Assembly (NCBI GenBank): GCA_035913415.1
Contig: JAMIIV010000207.1
Coordinates: forward strand, 1-64,000
Origin: UBA5070 sp035913415
GTDB lineage: Bacteria > Fibrobacterota > Fibrobacteria > UBA5070
DNA: 64,000 bases
Direction of reading: 5' to 3'
In this document: in pieces, positions 7,857 through 16,201 of the stretch
How positions within the stretch are numbered: the stretch's first letter is position 1
How the letters are laid out: each line of letters begins with the position of its first letter
Translations under genes and position numbers: made by a program
The notes under the pieces: generated by a model
The model's input: the letters and a program-made list of their open reading frames with translations, nothing else
What the model was told of the DNA's origin: nothing
Database searches by the model: none

Positions 7857-9137
7857 TCAGCTTCCCGAGAGCACCGCATGGTAGAGGCGCATGGACGAAA
7901 CATGATCGGAGGCCGCCATGGTTTCGCGCGCCGCGTGCATGGCCAGCATGGGAGCCCCGCAATCCACGACATCCATGCCCAGACTCGACGAGACCAGCGG
8001 TCCGACGGTGGATCCGCAGGCGAGATCGGCGCGCATCGCGAAGACCTGCAGGGGCACACCAGCCCTTCCCGCCGCCAAGCGCAAGCGCGCCATCCCGGTG
8101 GCGGTGGTGGCGTACCGAAGCCCGGCGTTCCACTTCAGTACAGGGCCCCGTCCCAGGATCGGGGCATGGCGGGGATCGTGGCGATCGGGAAAGTTGGGAT
8201 GCAGCGCATGGGCCATGTCGCAGGACAGGGCGAAGCCGGACGCGAGAACGGCACCGATGCGCTCGGAGGAGAGGCCGCATGCGGACAAGGCGCGTTCCAA
8301 AAGCCGGGGGAGGAACCGGGAATCGGCGCCTTCGGGCATGCCGGAGCCGACCTCCTCCCCGTCGAGGAAGGCCACCACGGGCATACGATGGTCGGAGGGG
8401 CTCAAGGCGACCAAGGCGCCCAGCAAGGCATGGCAGGAGGCGAGGTTGTCCAGTCTCCCCGAGACCACCAGATCACCGGAGCCCGCCAAGGAGGCGGGGG
8501 CGGCGTCGACCAGGCACAGATCCCACCCCAGGACGTCGGACGGGGAGACTCCCAGAACGAGCCCGATGCGCTCTTCCAGGGAGGGGACGTCTTCGCCATC
8601 CAGGCCGGCCAGCGGGGGCAGGTGGCGTTCGCGATCGAGCACCAGGCCACGCTCGTTGACGCCGCGATCGAGGTGGATGGCCAGGGAGGGGACGATGGGA
8701 CGGAATCCGTCGAGTTCGACGAGTTCTTCGCGCAGGTCCAGCCCCTCGCGCAGAGCCACCCGGCCGGCGACGCGCAGTTCGCGATCGAGCCAGGAGTGGT
8801 GCAGCAGGCCGCCGTAGCCCTCGATTCCCAGCTTGCGGCACCCGCAGGAGGAATGCTCCGGACGAGGCTTCAGGCGAAGACAGGGGCTGTCGGTGTGCGC
8901 CAGTCCCAGGACCACATCTGCGGGCTCTTGGAGAGGCACGACCCAAGCCGCGATCGCACCGGCGCGACGCACGAACAGCCCTTCGCCGGGTGCGGCGGAC
9001 CAGGAGGGATCGGTGTCGCGCAGTTCGCGGAATCCGGCATCTTCCAGCCGGGAGGCGACCAGGGCCGAGGCGTGCCAGGGCGAGGGGGCATGGTCGAGGA
9101 AGGAGAGGAGGTCGGAGACGAATTCAGGTGTCGGCAT
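7857..9137 (-). CDS. M18 family aspartyl/neutral aminopeptidase
   Basis: Cytoplasmic dinuclear-zinc aminopeptidase of 426 residues that removes N-terminal (often acidic) residues from peptides. M18 ligand motifs appear in order: HTDSP (His81), SGRLDN, FLDGEEVGS (Glu pair), CDMAHALHPN, and a late CGAPMLAMHAARE with the final His. The start is ambiguous: ATG 9137 overlaps the upstream gene's stop by 14 bp, while ATG 9161 adds eight residues; neither has a strong Shine-Dalgarno sequence. I prefer 9137 because the family domain begins right after it. It lies downstream of an unknown cytoplasmic gene and may be co-transcribed with it. Confidence 0.88.
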   Translation of the reverse strand: MPTPEFVSDLLSFLDHAPSPWHASALVASRLEDAGFRELRDTDPSWSAAPGEGLFVRRAGAIAAWVVPLQEPADVVLGLAHTDSPCLRLKPRPEHSSCGCRKLGIEGYGGLLHHSWLDRELRVAGRVALREGLDLREELVELDGFRPIVPSLAIHLDRGVNERGLVLDRERHLPPLAGLDGEDVPSLEERIGLVLGVSPSDVLGWDLCLVDAAPASLAGSGDLVVSGRLDNLASCHALLGALVALSPSDHRMPVVAFLDGEEVGSGMPEGADSRFLPRLLERALSACGLSSERIGAVLASGFALSCDMAHALHPNFPDRHDPRHAPILGRGPVLKWNAGLRYATTATGMARLRLAAGRAGVPLQVFAMRADLACGSTVGPLVSSSLGMDVVDCGAPMLAMHAARETMAASDHVSSMRLYHAVLSGS

Positions 9138-10014
9138 CGGCGATCCGGCTGGCCGGGACATGCTGGAAGACGTCGAGTTCCTCGTTGAGAGGCAGCATGG
9201 GGAGACGCTCGGCGGCGCGCCAGGCGTTGTCGCGCGTGAGCACCCGGACGGGATAGCCGTCGACCTCGATGGTCTTGAGAGCCCCGACGATCTGGCGCAT
9301 GAGGGGATCTTGCGCGACGTAGGCGAGTTTGCGTTCCTTGCGCAGCCCCAGGAACTTCTTCTCGGTGCGATCGAGGATGACCAGGTCCGCCGGTGGGAAC
9401 ACCGTGGCGCCTTCGTTTTCCCAACTGAAGGCCAACTGGATGCGATCCAGGGGGCGCGAGTGCAGGAAATGCAGCTCCGGAACGGCGATGCCGGGATCTT
9501 CCCGTCGGAGGGCCTCTTCGATGAGGGGGCGGCGGCGGGAGTATTCCCACCACTTGAGGTTCACCTGGTGCGGCACCATGTGCAAGCGGCGGCCCAGGTC
9601 GAGGGTCTCTTCGCGGACATGGCGGTTGCCCTGGGTCCACAGGTCGAGGATGAGCTCGGCGTCGGGGTCCATGGGCAGGATCTGTCCGGTGTCGCCGTCG
9701 CGAGGGACCAGGCCGAATTCGCGCGAAATGGCCGACAGGATGGGGCCGGCCTCGCGCACGAAGTAGTCTGGGCGCAGGTGGTTGAGCAGCGCCTCCATGC
9801 CGGAGGGAGCCCAGACGTCTCCGTCGACGGGATCCTGGTGGCGGTAGGATACGGAGAAGTACACACCCGTCCAGGGATTGCTGTACCACCAGGTGCGCAC
9901 CCCGTCCTGCTCGGAGGGATCCTGGAAATGCGGGATTTCGCGACGCCAGGCTTCGAAGCCGGCGAGATCGGGGCGGAGGCCCCCGACAGACAGGTATTCC
10001 AGGACTAGACTCAT
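9124..10014 (-). CDS. Conserved hypothetical protein, unknown function
   Basis: A 296-residue soluble protein without signal peptide or membrane segment. I do not recognise it. It has an aromatic-rich N-terminal third (WWYSNPWTGVYFSVSYRHQDP at about 42-62), a mixed middle with WWEYSRRRPLIEEALRRE, and a C-terminal part with LVILDRTEKKFLGLRKERKLAYVA. It starts with a good ribosome site (GGAGGAG, 3 nt before ATG 10014), so it is a real gene. It is co-directional and overlaps the M18 aminopeptidase start by 14 bp, so the two are probably co-expressed. Confidence 0.7.
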   Translation of the reverse strand: MSLVLEYLSVGGLRPDLAGFEAWRREIPHFQDPSEQDGVRTWWYSNPWTGVYFSVSYRHQDPVDGDVWAPSGMEALLNHLRPDYFVREAGPILSAISREFGLVPRDGDTGQILPMDPDAELILDLWTQGNRHVREETLDLGRRLHMVPHQVNLKWWEYSRRRPLIEEALRREDPGIAVPELHFLHSRPLDRIQLAFSWENEGATVFPPADLVILDRTEKKFLGLRKERKLAYVAQDPLMRQIVGALKTIEVDGYPVRVLTRDNAWRAAERLPMLPLNEELDVFQHVPASRIADADT

Positions 10015-10100
10015 GCGCTCCTCCGAAAATGCGCTCCCGCGGCGCGGCTGTCAGCCGGAATGGCGACCGAGGGAGATTCCCGAGCTTTGGGCGCGCGGGC

Positions 10101-10850
10101 TCAGAAGACGAGTTTCACGAACAGAAACCACAAGGCGTTGACGACCACGCCCCACAAAACGGCGGCAGGCAGGGCGAACCGCAGACGCGAACCGAACTGT
10201 TCGAGCATCCGCTCGGCGGCGATGGCGCTTTCATGGCCCGGGATCTCGTGCAACATGCCTTTGAGCTGCTGGACCACCTTCATAGGTCCGCGCGAGAGCC
10301 AACGGACCAGCAGACCCGACCGGTCGCGCACGGCGATCATGCGGTCGAAGGCCTCGCCCATGCCGCGCGAGGTGGCGCGCAGGGCCTCGACGGCCTCTTC
10401 CGGAGCCGACTGGGCCACGGTGCGGGCCAGCTCGGCGACCTGCCGGCGCACCGCGCCTTCCCAGCGCTGCAGCGAAAGAGCCCACCCGTGGCGCAGTCCG
10501 ATCCAGGCCCACAACACGGGAAAAACGGCCAGATACACCACCGAGATGGCCAAGGCCAGCGGACTGGTGAAGACCAGGAACAACAGCAGGACCAGTTGCA
10601 GGAGGATGGCCAGTATCCCTCCGCCCTGGATGGCGTCGGATCCGGCGTCTGCAAGCCGGAGGATTTCCGGCAGGCTTGCCACGAACAATCCCAGGTTCAC
10701 CAGGATTCCCGCCAACGCCAGCCCCAGGGTCCAGACCGCGACCACCAGGATGGTGCGCAGGGCCTCCCAGCTTCCGGATGCCAAAGGCGAGGCGCCCGCC
10801 CGGGCGACACCGCGCTTGAACAATCGCGGGAAATCGGGAATGTGGATCAT
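10101..10850 (-). CDS. Membrane protein of unknown function, end of metal-transport/sugar operon
   Basis: A 249-residue protein. After a soluble N-terminus come a hydrophobic segment (LRTILVVAVWTLGLALAGILVNLGL, about 31-55), a second pair around 75-115 (ILAILLQLVLLLFLVFTSPLALAISVVYLAVF), an amphipathic helical region, and a terminal membrane segment (LPAAVLWGVVVNALWFLFVKLVF). No family recognised. Its ATG at 10850 overlaps the stop of the upstream aminotransferase as ATGA, so it is translationally coupled to the rfbD - metal importer - aminotransferase series. It could help anchor or modulate a glycan step, but that is a guess from position only. Confidence 0.65.
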   Translation of the reverse strand: MIHIPDFPRLFKRGVARAGASPLASGSWEALRTILVVAVWTLGLALAGILVNLGLFVASLPEILRLADAGSDAIQGGGILAILLQLVLLLFLVFTSPLALAISVVYLAVFPVLWAWIGLRHGWALSLQRWEGAVRRQVAELARTVAQSAPEEAVEALRATSRGMGEAFDRMIAVRDRSGLLVRWLSRGPMKVVQQLKGMLHEIPGHESAIAAERMLEQFGSRLRFALPAAVLWGVVVNALWFLFVKLVF

Positions 10851-12031
10851 CGAGGTCTCCTGGGCACGCGGCGACCAAAGGATACCAGCGCCTCGACCAC
10901 GCGCGCAACGCGCGTTTGGGAAAGTTCCGGCCACAGGGGCAGCGAGAAGATCCGCGCGGCGACGGATTCCGCCACGGGGAACGCGCCCGGCCCATATCCG
11001 AGGGAGGCGAAACAAGGCTGGAGGTGCAGGGGCCTGGGGTAGTAGATCTCGGTGCCGACACCACGGGCACGCAGGTGCTCGACCACCGCGTCGCGGTCGG
11101 GATGCTGGAGGGAGAACAGATTCCAGGTGCGCCCCGGGGCACGGGCGGGCAAGACGAAATCCGTCCCGGCCAACGCATCGAGATAGATGTCCGCGATGCG
11201 TTCCCGGTCGGCCAACCAGGTGGAAAGGCGGGGCAGTTTCACGCGCAGCACGGCCGCCTGCAAGGCATCCAGGCGGTGTGTTCCGCCCACCTCGAGATGC
11301 TCGAAGCGCCGCGCGGCACCGTGGCCACGCAGGAGGCGGATCCGTTCGGCGAGGGCGGGATCGGAGGTGGCCACCGCACCGGCGTCTCCGGCCGCGCCGA
11401 GGTTCTTGGTGGGGTAGAAGGAAAAACACCCGGCATCGCCCCACGTGCCGGCCGCGCGCCCCCCCAGGCGCGACCCGCAAGCCTGGGCGGCGTCTTCGAG
11501 CAGGAACAGGGCGCGGGTTTCGGCCAGGGTGCGAAAGGCGGGCATGTCGGCCACGGCCCCGAAGAGGTGGACGGGCAACACCCCGACGGTGCGATCGGTG
11601 AGCCCTGCCTGCACGGCCTGGGGATGCAGGCAGAGGGTGTCCGGATCGATGTCGGCGAAGACCGGGCGCAGCCCCGCCTGCACGATGCTGGAGGCGGTGG
11701 CCGCGAAGGTGAAGGGGCTTGTGACGACCTCGCCGCCGGCCGGGAACCCCCGGGCCTTCAGGGCCAGGACCAGGGCGTCGGTGCCCGAGCCCACCGATAC
11801 GACGTGTTCGACACCCAGGTACGCCGCGAATTCCCGCTCGAACGCTTCGACTTCGGGCCCCAGGATGCAGCGCCCGGACCGAACCACCGCCGACATCGCC
11901 GCTTCGAGTTCGGGGCCGAGAGTCTGGTGTTGCAGGGAAAGGTCGAACTGGGGGATCGGGGCGGAGGAAGGATCTGCCGAGAGGGAGCGCGGCGCGGAGT
12001 TGCGGGAGTCGGGGGACGCGACGGCGATCAC
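10847..12031 (-). CDS. DegT/DnrJ/EryC1/StrS family sugar aminotransferase
   Basis: PLP-dependent aminotransferase of 394 residues that typically converts a nucleotide-linked keto-sugar to an amino-sugar. Family landmarks: FDLSLQHQTLGPELEAA near the N-terminus, GSGTDALVLAL (81-91), FADIDP, EDAAQACGS (Asp180 of the PLP-ring contact) and the PLP-lysine loop SFYPTKNLGAAGDAGA (Lys209). The GTG start at 12031 overlaps the stop of the metal permease gene (GTGA). About 25 residues precede the usual family start. Its place in the same run as rfbD supports a role in deoxy-amino-sugar synthesis for surface glycans; the substrate is not readable. Confidence 0.88.
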   Translation of the reverse strand: MIAVASPDSRNSAPRSLSADPSSAPIPQFDLSLQHQTLGPELEAAMSAVVRSGRCILGPEVEAFEREFAAYLGVEHVVSVGSGTDALVLALKARGFPAGGEVVTSPFTFAATASSIVQAGLRPVFADIDPDTLCLHPQAVQAGLTDRTVGVLPVHLFGAVADMPAFRTLAETRALFLLEDAAQACGSRLGGRAAGTWGDAGCFSFYPTKNLGAAGDAGAVATSDPALAERIRLLRGHGAARRFEHLEVGGTHRLDALQAAVLRVKLPRLSTWLADRERIADIYLDALAGTDFVLPARAPGRTWNLFSLQHPDRDAVVEHLRARGVGTEIYYPRPLHLQPCFASLGYGPGAFPVAESVAARIFSLPLWPELSQTRVARVVEALVSFGRRVPRRPR

Positions 12032-12807
12032 GCGCGTTTCCAGAGGGATAACGGCAGGTAGGCGGCACCGGCGACCGCGATGATGCACGCACCCGTCGAG
12101 AGATCGAGCCACCACGACATCCCAAGGCCGGCGAGGCCGAAGACGGCGGCCAGTGCTCCCGCCACGATCATGGCTTTGCCCAACGAACGCGACCAGCGCA
12201 CGCCCAGGGCACCCGGGATGGACAGGAGGGCCACCAGCAACACCAGGCCCGTGACGCGCATGAGCAGGACGACGGAAACCGACAGGGCCGCCAACAGCCC
12301 GAACCGGAAGACCCGTACCGGAAACCCCGCGACCTCGGCGAATTCGGAGTCCAGCGCCAGGCCCAGCAGGCCGCGCCGGAACCGCCACGCCAGGAAGACC
12401 AGCACGACATCGACCGCGCCCAAGGCCCACAGGTCGGAGCGGGGAATGGCCAGGATGCTCCCGAAGAGCACCGACTGGAGGTCGCCGGCGTACGAACGCG
12501 AGAGGTCGACGCAGATGACGCCGAACGCCATGCCCAATGCCCAGACCACTCCCAGCAGGGTATCGGCCCGTTCGGGTGAGCGTTCCACCAGGAACGCGAC
12601 GAGGAACGCCGCCGCCAACGTGAAAGCCAATGTGACGGGAAGGGGCGCCCAGCCCATCAAGAAGGCCAAGCCGACTCCGCCGTAGGCCGCGTGGGCCAGT
12701 CCGCCGCCGAGGGAGACCATGCGGTTGGACACCGCCAGAACCCCCACCACTCCGGTGGCGACCGCAGCCAGCAGAACCGCGATGATGGCCGGCAAGATCA
12801 GACTCAT
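12028..12807 (-). CDS. Metal ABC transporter permease (ABC-3/ZnuB family)
   Basis: Inner-membrane permease of 259 residues with about eight hydrophobic segments. The N-terminus (LPAIIAVLLAAVATGVVGVLAV), SLGGGLAHAAYGGVGLAFL and LDSEFAEVAGFPV are characteristic ABC-3 motifs, used by zinc, manganese and iron importers. It is coupled by ATGA to the ATPase upstream and by GTGA to the aminotransferase downstream. Together with the binding lipoprotein and ATPase it makes a complete importer. Metal specificity cannot be fixed from sequence. Confidence 0.9.
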   Translation of the reverse strand: MSLILPAIIAVLLAAVATGVVGVLAVSNRMVSLGGGLAHAAYGGVGLAFLMGWAPLPVTLAFTLAAAFLVAFLVERSPERADTLLGVVWALGMAFGVICVDLSRSYAGDLQSVLFGSILAIPRSDLWALGAVDVVLVFLAWRFRRGLLGLALDSEFAEVAGFPVRVFRFGLLAALSVSVVLLMRVTGLVLLVALLSIPGALGVRWSRSLGKAMIVAGALAAVFGLAGLGMSWWLDLSTGACIIAVAGAAYLPLSLWKRA

Positions 12808-13610
12808 GCCGGCGTCTCCCCGTGTTCGTGGCAGCCGCAAGGGTCGCCGGGATGGTGGGCCAGGACCCGGTGGGGATGACCGTGGGCGATGAGATCCACC
12901 GGGCACCCGTAGGCCTCGTCGAGGGCCTCCTGCGGGACGTCGGAGGAACCGTGGTAGACGATGCGGCCCGCCCCCACGCAGGCGATGGACCCCACGTTGC
13001 GGGCCAACACGCCGATGTCGTGGCTGACGACCACCGCTGTGCGGTCCTTGCAGCACTCCTCCAGCAGGGAGAAGACGGTGCCCTCGGCGCGCGCGTCGGC
13101 GTTGGCGGTGGGTTCGTCCAGCAGCAGGAGTTCGGGTTCGCGTACCAGGGCGCGCGCCACCAGGGCCAACTGGAGCTGGCCCCCGGACAACTGCGACAAT
13201 TTCCGGTCGGCAAGGGGCATGATGCGCAGGCGCTCCATCCAGGCGGCGGCGCGTTCCCTCTCCTGGGCTTTCAGCCCCCCGCCGAGGGAGCCCAATCCCA
13301 GGAAGCCCGATTCGACCAGATCGCGCAGCGTGGACGGCAGGTCGCGCTCCAGCACCAGGGACTGGGGCACGTACCCGATGCGCGGACGCGCCTTGCGCGC
13401 CGTGGTGCCCAGCACCTCGACGGATCCCGACGTGGGGGTCAGCAGCCCCAGTACCAGTCGCAATACGGTGCTCTTGCCGGCCCCGTTGGGGCCGATGAGC
13501 CCCAGGATGCCGCCGCGCGGCAGCTCGAGGTCGGCGTTTTCCAGGACACTGCGACCGGCGTACCCCGCGGTGACCTGGCGCAAGCGCAGGGCCGGAGAAA
13601 CGACGCTCAC
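12804..13610 (-). CDS. Metal ABC transporter ATPase (ZnuC type) with His/Cys-rich C-terminus
   Basis: ATPase of 268 residues for the ABC-3 metal importer. Walker A GPNGAGKST, Q-loop in IGYVPQSL, signature LSGGQ, Walker B LLLLDEPTANAD and H-loop VVVSHD are all present. The last ~30 residues form a metal-binding-looking tail with HGHPHR, AHH, CGCHEHG: six His and two Cys. The GTG start at 13610 overlaps the lipoprotein stop as GTGA. The tail may sense or buffer cytoplasmic zinc; that is inferred from composition. Confidence 0.9.
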   Translation of the reverse strand: MSVVSPALRLRQVTAGYAGRSVLENADLELPRGGILGLIGPNGAGKSTVLRLVLGLLTPTSGSVEVLGTTARKARPRIGYVPQSLVLERDLPSTLRDLVESGFLGLGSLGGGLKAQERERAAAWMERLRIMPLADRKLSQLSGGQLQLALVARALVREPELLLLDEPTANADARAEGTVFSLLEECCKDRTAVVVSHDIGVLARNVGSIACVGAGRIVYHGSSDVPQEALDEAYGCPVDLIAHGHPHRVLAHHPGDPCGCHEHGETPA

Positions 13611-14527
13611 AGGCCCTGGGCCAGGGATTGGAGGGCGACGCGGAAAGCCGAATCCCACGGCGTGGCCAGCAGATCGACGGAGACCACCGGCACCCCCAGG
13701 TCGGAGGCCACGGAGCGCGCGACCCGGTCGGGTGCCTCGCGCTGGAGGAACACGGTCTTGATGCCCTGGGCCCGCGCGACCTTGCGCAGCTCGAACAGGG
13801 CCACGGGAGACAGTTCCCGTCCGTGACTTTCGAGGGCTTTCTGGACCAGCCCGTAGTCGCGGGCCAGGTAGCCCAGTCCGGGATGGTTGATCAGGAAGGT
13901 GCGCCCCGACCAAGGCGCGAGGGTGGTCCGGGCCTGTTCGTCGAGGGAATCCAGGTGCATCCGGACCCGCGGCATGCGGGAGGCGATACGAGAGGCGAGA
14001 TCGGGGCGTTTGGCGGACAAACGCACCGCGAGGGTTTCGGCCAAGACACGCATGGCCCGCGGAGAGGCCCAGACGTGGGGATCCATGGGTTCGGCGCCAT
14101 GGGATTGGTGGTCGTGGGTTTCGGCGGGTTTCAGATCGAGGGCCCCACGCAGATCCAGAACCGGCATATCGGGGAACGCGCCCTGGAATCGAGTGGTCCA
14201 GGAGGCCTCGAAGGAGAGGCCGGTGCGCATCCAGGCGTCGACACCCTTGAGGCGGGTCAGATCGGAGGGCTTGGGTTCCCAGGTATGGGCCGAAGCACCG
14301 GGAGGAACCAGACCCACCGCCTCGCAGGGAGGTCCCGCCACCTCGCAGGCCAGCCAGGCGATGGGCCCTGCAGACGAGGCCAAGCGCAAAGCCGCTCCCG
14401 GGGCGTCCGGAGCCGCACCGAGGACGGAATCCGCCACAGCGGCGGCTTTCTGCACTCCCGGGCGATTGTCGCACCCCAGGAGAGGGAGCAGGCAAAGGGC
14501 GGCGACGCGGATTCTTGTGACGTTCAT
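13607..14527 (-). CDS. Metal-binding ABC transporter lipoprotein (ZnuA/TroA family)
   Basis: Periplasmic metal receptor of 306 residues, anchored as a lipoprotein (lipobox LLPLLGC, Cys19). The four expected ligands are visible: His81 in PPGASAHTWEP, His151 in DPHVWASP, His215 in INHPGLGY, and Asp285 in VVSVDLLA. A short His loop (HDHQSH, 138-143) follows the first ligand, as in ZnuA proteins, and favours zinc. It is the first importer gene and lies 38 bp behind rfbD on the same strand. No Zur-type operator was identified. Confidence 0.88.
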   Translation of the reverse strand: MNVTRIRVAALCLLPLLGCDNRPGVQKAAAVADSVLGAAPDAPGAALRLASSAGPIAWLACEVAGPPCEAVGLVPPGASAHTWEPKPSDLTRLKGVDAWMRTGLSFEASWTTRFQGAFPDMPVLDLRGALDLKPAETHDHQSHGAEPMDPHVWASPRAMRVLAETLAVRLSAKRPDLASRIASRMPRVRMHLDSLDEQARTTLAPWSGRTFLINHPGLGYLARDYGLVQKALESHGRELSPVALFELRKVARAQGIKTVFLQREAPDRVARSVASDLGVPVVSVDLLATPWDSAFRVALQSLAQGL

Positions 14528-14565
14528 GGGAACCCGAATCTAGGAATCGGGCCCTCCACCAACCT

Positions 14566-15429
14566 TCAATCCTCGAGGACCTGCTCAAGCTGGGTGCGCC
14601 ACGAAGGCAGGCACAGACCGAAATCACGCTGGAGTTTGCCGCAGTCAAGCCTGCTGTTCAGGGGGCGAACGGCCTTGGTGGGGTAGGTGCTGGACGGCAC
14701 CGGCAGGATGGATTTCACGACCTGCTCCCCCGGGATCGGGTCCAGCTCGCGGATGGCCGAGGCGAAGCCGTGCCAGGAAACGAATCCAGGGCCTGCCATG
14801 TGGTACACCCCCTTCTGCCCCTGCTTGCGCTGCGAAGCGACCGCCTGGGCGGTGGCTTCGGCGATGGCGCGGCTCCAGGTGGGGCTGCCCACCTGGTCGT
14901 CGACGACCTTGAGCTCTTCACGCTCGCGGAACAATTTGCGCATGGTGCGCAGGAAGTTGTTTCCACGGGCTCCGTAGACCCACTGGAGACGGAAGATCAG
15001 GTGCTCGCAATCGATGTCGGCGATGGCCTGATCGCCCTCGAGCTTGGTGAGACCGTACACCGACAGCGGCTTGGTCGGCTCGGTTTCGGTACGGGCATGG
15101 GTTCCGTTGCCCTCGTAGACGTAATCGGTGCTGTAGTGCACCAACAAAGCTCCGCGCTTCTTGCAGGCTTCGGCCAGGACCTGCGGCAGCGCGGCGTTCA
15201 GCCGACGACATACCTCAGGTTCATCCTCGGCCTTGTCGACCTGGGTGTGGGCCACGGCATTGCATACGATATCAGCCTGGGATTCCTCGACGGCCTTGAC
15301 CGCGTTCGAGAGGTCCGACAGATCGATCTGGGGGTAGTCGAGCCCCACCACGTCGCCCAGAGGAGCCATGGTGCGGCGAAGCTCGTAACCAACCTGGCCG
15401 CGGGAACCGAGAACGAGGATGCGGGTCAT
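14566..15429 (-). CDS. rfbD: dTDP-4-dehydrorhamnose reductase
   Basis: NAD(P)-dependent short-chain reductase of 287 residues catalysing the last step of dTDP-L-rhamnose synthesis, used for LPS, capsule or glycoprotein glycans. N-terminal ILVLGSRGQVGYEL gives the Rossmann glycine motif. The catalytic YxxxK is YGLTK, preceded by STDYVYEG. GVYHMAGPG and a C-terminal RPLNSRLDCGKLQRDFG are typical of RfbD. The other rml genes (A, B, C) are not in this window. Divergent from the VOC gene at 15678 across a 248-bp intergenic region that should contain its promoter. Confidence 0.93.
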   Translation of the reverse strand: MTRILVLGSRGQVGYELRRTMAPLGDVVGLDYPQIDLSDLSNAVKAVEESQADIVCNAVAHTQVDKAEDEPEVCRRLNAALPQVLAEACKKRGALLVHYSTDYVYEGNGTHARTETEPTKPLSVYGLTKLEGDQAIADIDCEHLIFRLQWVYGARGNNFLRTMRKLFREREELKVVDDQVGSPTWSRAIAEATAQAVASQRKQGQKGVYHMAGPGFVSWHGFASAIRELDPIPGEQVVKSILPVPSSTYPTKAVRPLNSRLDCGKLQRDFGLCLPSWRTQLEQVLED

Positions 15430-15595
15430 GGGATGCGGGCTCCTTGGAAGGGCGTGCGATTGCCGGCCGACGCGATAGGTCCGGCCGACTGGAGCCGGGA
15501 AGTTAGCTCCCTCGGTGGAAACCTGCAGGAAGTCGATGGGTGTGCGGCGTCTACCGAGGCGTCGCGAAAAACCCTTCGTTCTGCACGCTTGCGGG

Positions 15596-15625
15596 TTGCC
15601 TTCTGCAAGGCTGGAATCCTAGACT
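15596..15625 (+). promoter_or_regulatory. Possible sigma-70-like promoter for the VOC gene
   Basis: TTGCCT (15596-15601) and TAGACT (15620-15625) are separated by 18 bp, upstream of the ATG at 15678. Both boxes match the consensus only partly. It lies in the rfbD/VOC divergent region. Confidence 0.25.
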
Positions 15626-15677
15626 GCAGGATACGCCGCCGCATTCCCCCTCCTTTCACTTTCGATGGAAACACTCC

Positions 15678-16049
15678 ATGGACATCGAACGCACCGGCTT
15701 GATCCTCAAGACCTCCCATGTGGCGGAGTGCATCGCGTTCTACCGCGACGTGCTGGAGTGTCCGGTCTGGTTCCGCAACGAAGACGTCACCTGCCTGGGA
15801 ATCGGCGAGTCGTACATCCTGATCGAACCCCCCGACGAAACCGCATCCAACGAGCCCAGCCCCAACCTCATCCTGCGGCTGAACGTCGCCGACGTGCGCA
15901 GGGAAGCGGAGGCGCTTCGCGCCAGGGGCGCCGAGGCGTGGATCGACGACTTCGACTGGGGCACGATCTGCACGTTCTTCGATCCGGCCGGCACCAAGCT
16001 CGAGCTCATGGAAGCTCACCGGTTCCGCCGGGACCGTCGCGTGGGCTGA
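15678..16049 (+). CDS. VOC (glyoxalase/bleomycin-resistance-like) family protein
   Basis: A 123-residue vicinal-oxygen-chelate protein. The pattern is TGLILKTSHVAECIAFYRDVLECPVWFRN at the N-terminus and IWTFFDPAGTKLELME-like ending (CTFFDPAGTKLELMEAH), i.e. the paired beta-alpha-beta modules of one VOC fold unit with a C-terminal Glu ligand in LELME. Members bind a metal and act on small electrophiles or as resistance proteins; the substrate here is unknown. Monocistronic, with a clear ATG at 15678. Confidence 0.78.
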   Translation: MDIERTGLILKTSHVAECIAFYRDVLECPVWFRNEDVTCLGIGESYILIEPPDETASNEPSPNLILRLNVADVRREAEALRARGAEAWIDDFDWGTICTFFDPAGTKLELMEAHRFRRDRRVG

Positions 16050-16201
16050 AGCCTTCATGGGAGGGAACAGATGCCTCGATACGCCCTGCGGGACGTCTCC
16101 GGCAGAGTCGCGGCCAGTGGGAGGGTGATGAGCTCCTGGTCACCGGAAATCCGCTCATCGGTTTGCGCAGCCCGCCCTGGTGGAGGTACTCTCAAGGAGC
16201 A

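Noticed and set aside
12807..12831. A tRNA or small RNA in the short GC-rich gaps of the metal operon
   Set aside because: Genes overlap there by 4 bp, leaving no non-coding space.
15426..16058. Minus-strand frame of 210 codons opposite the VOC gene
   Set aside because: It is the antisense of the VOC protein and has no independent family or ribosome site.
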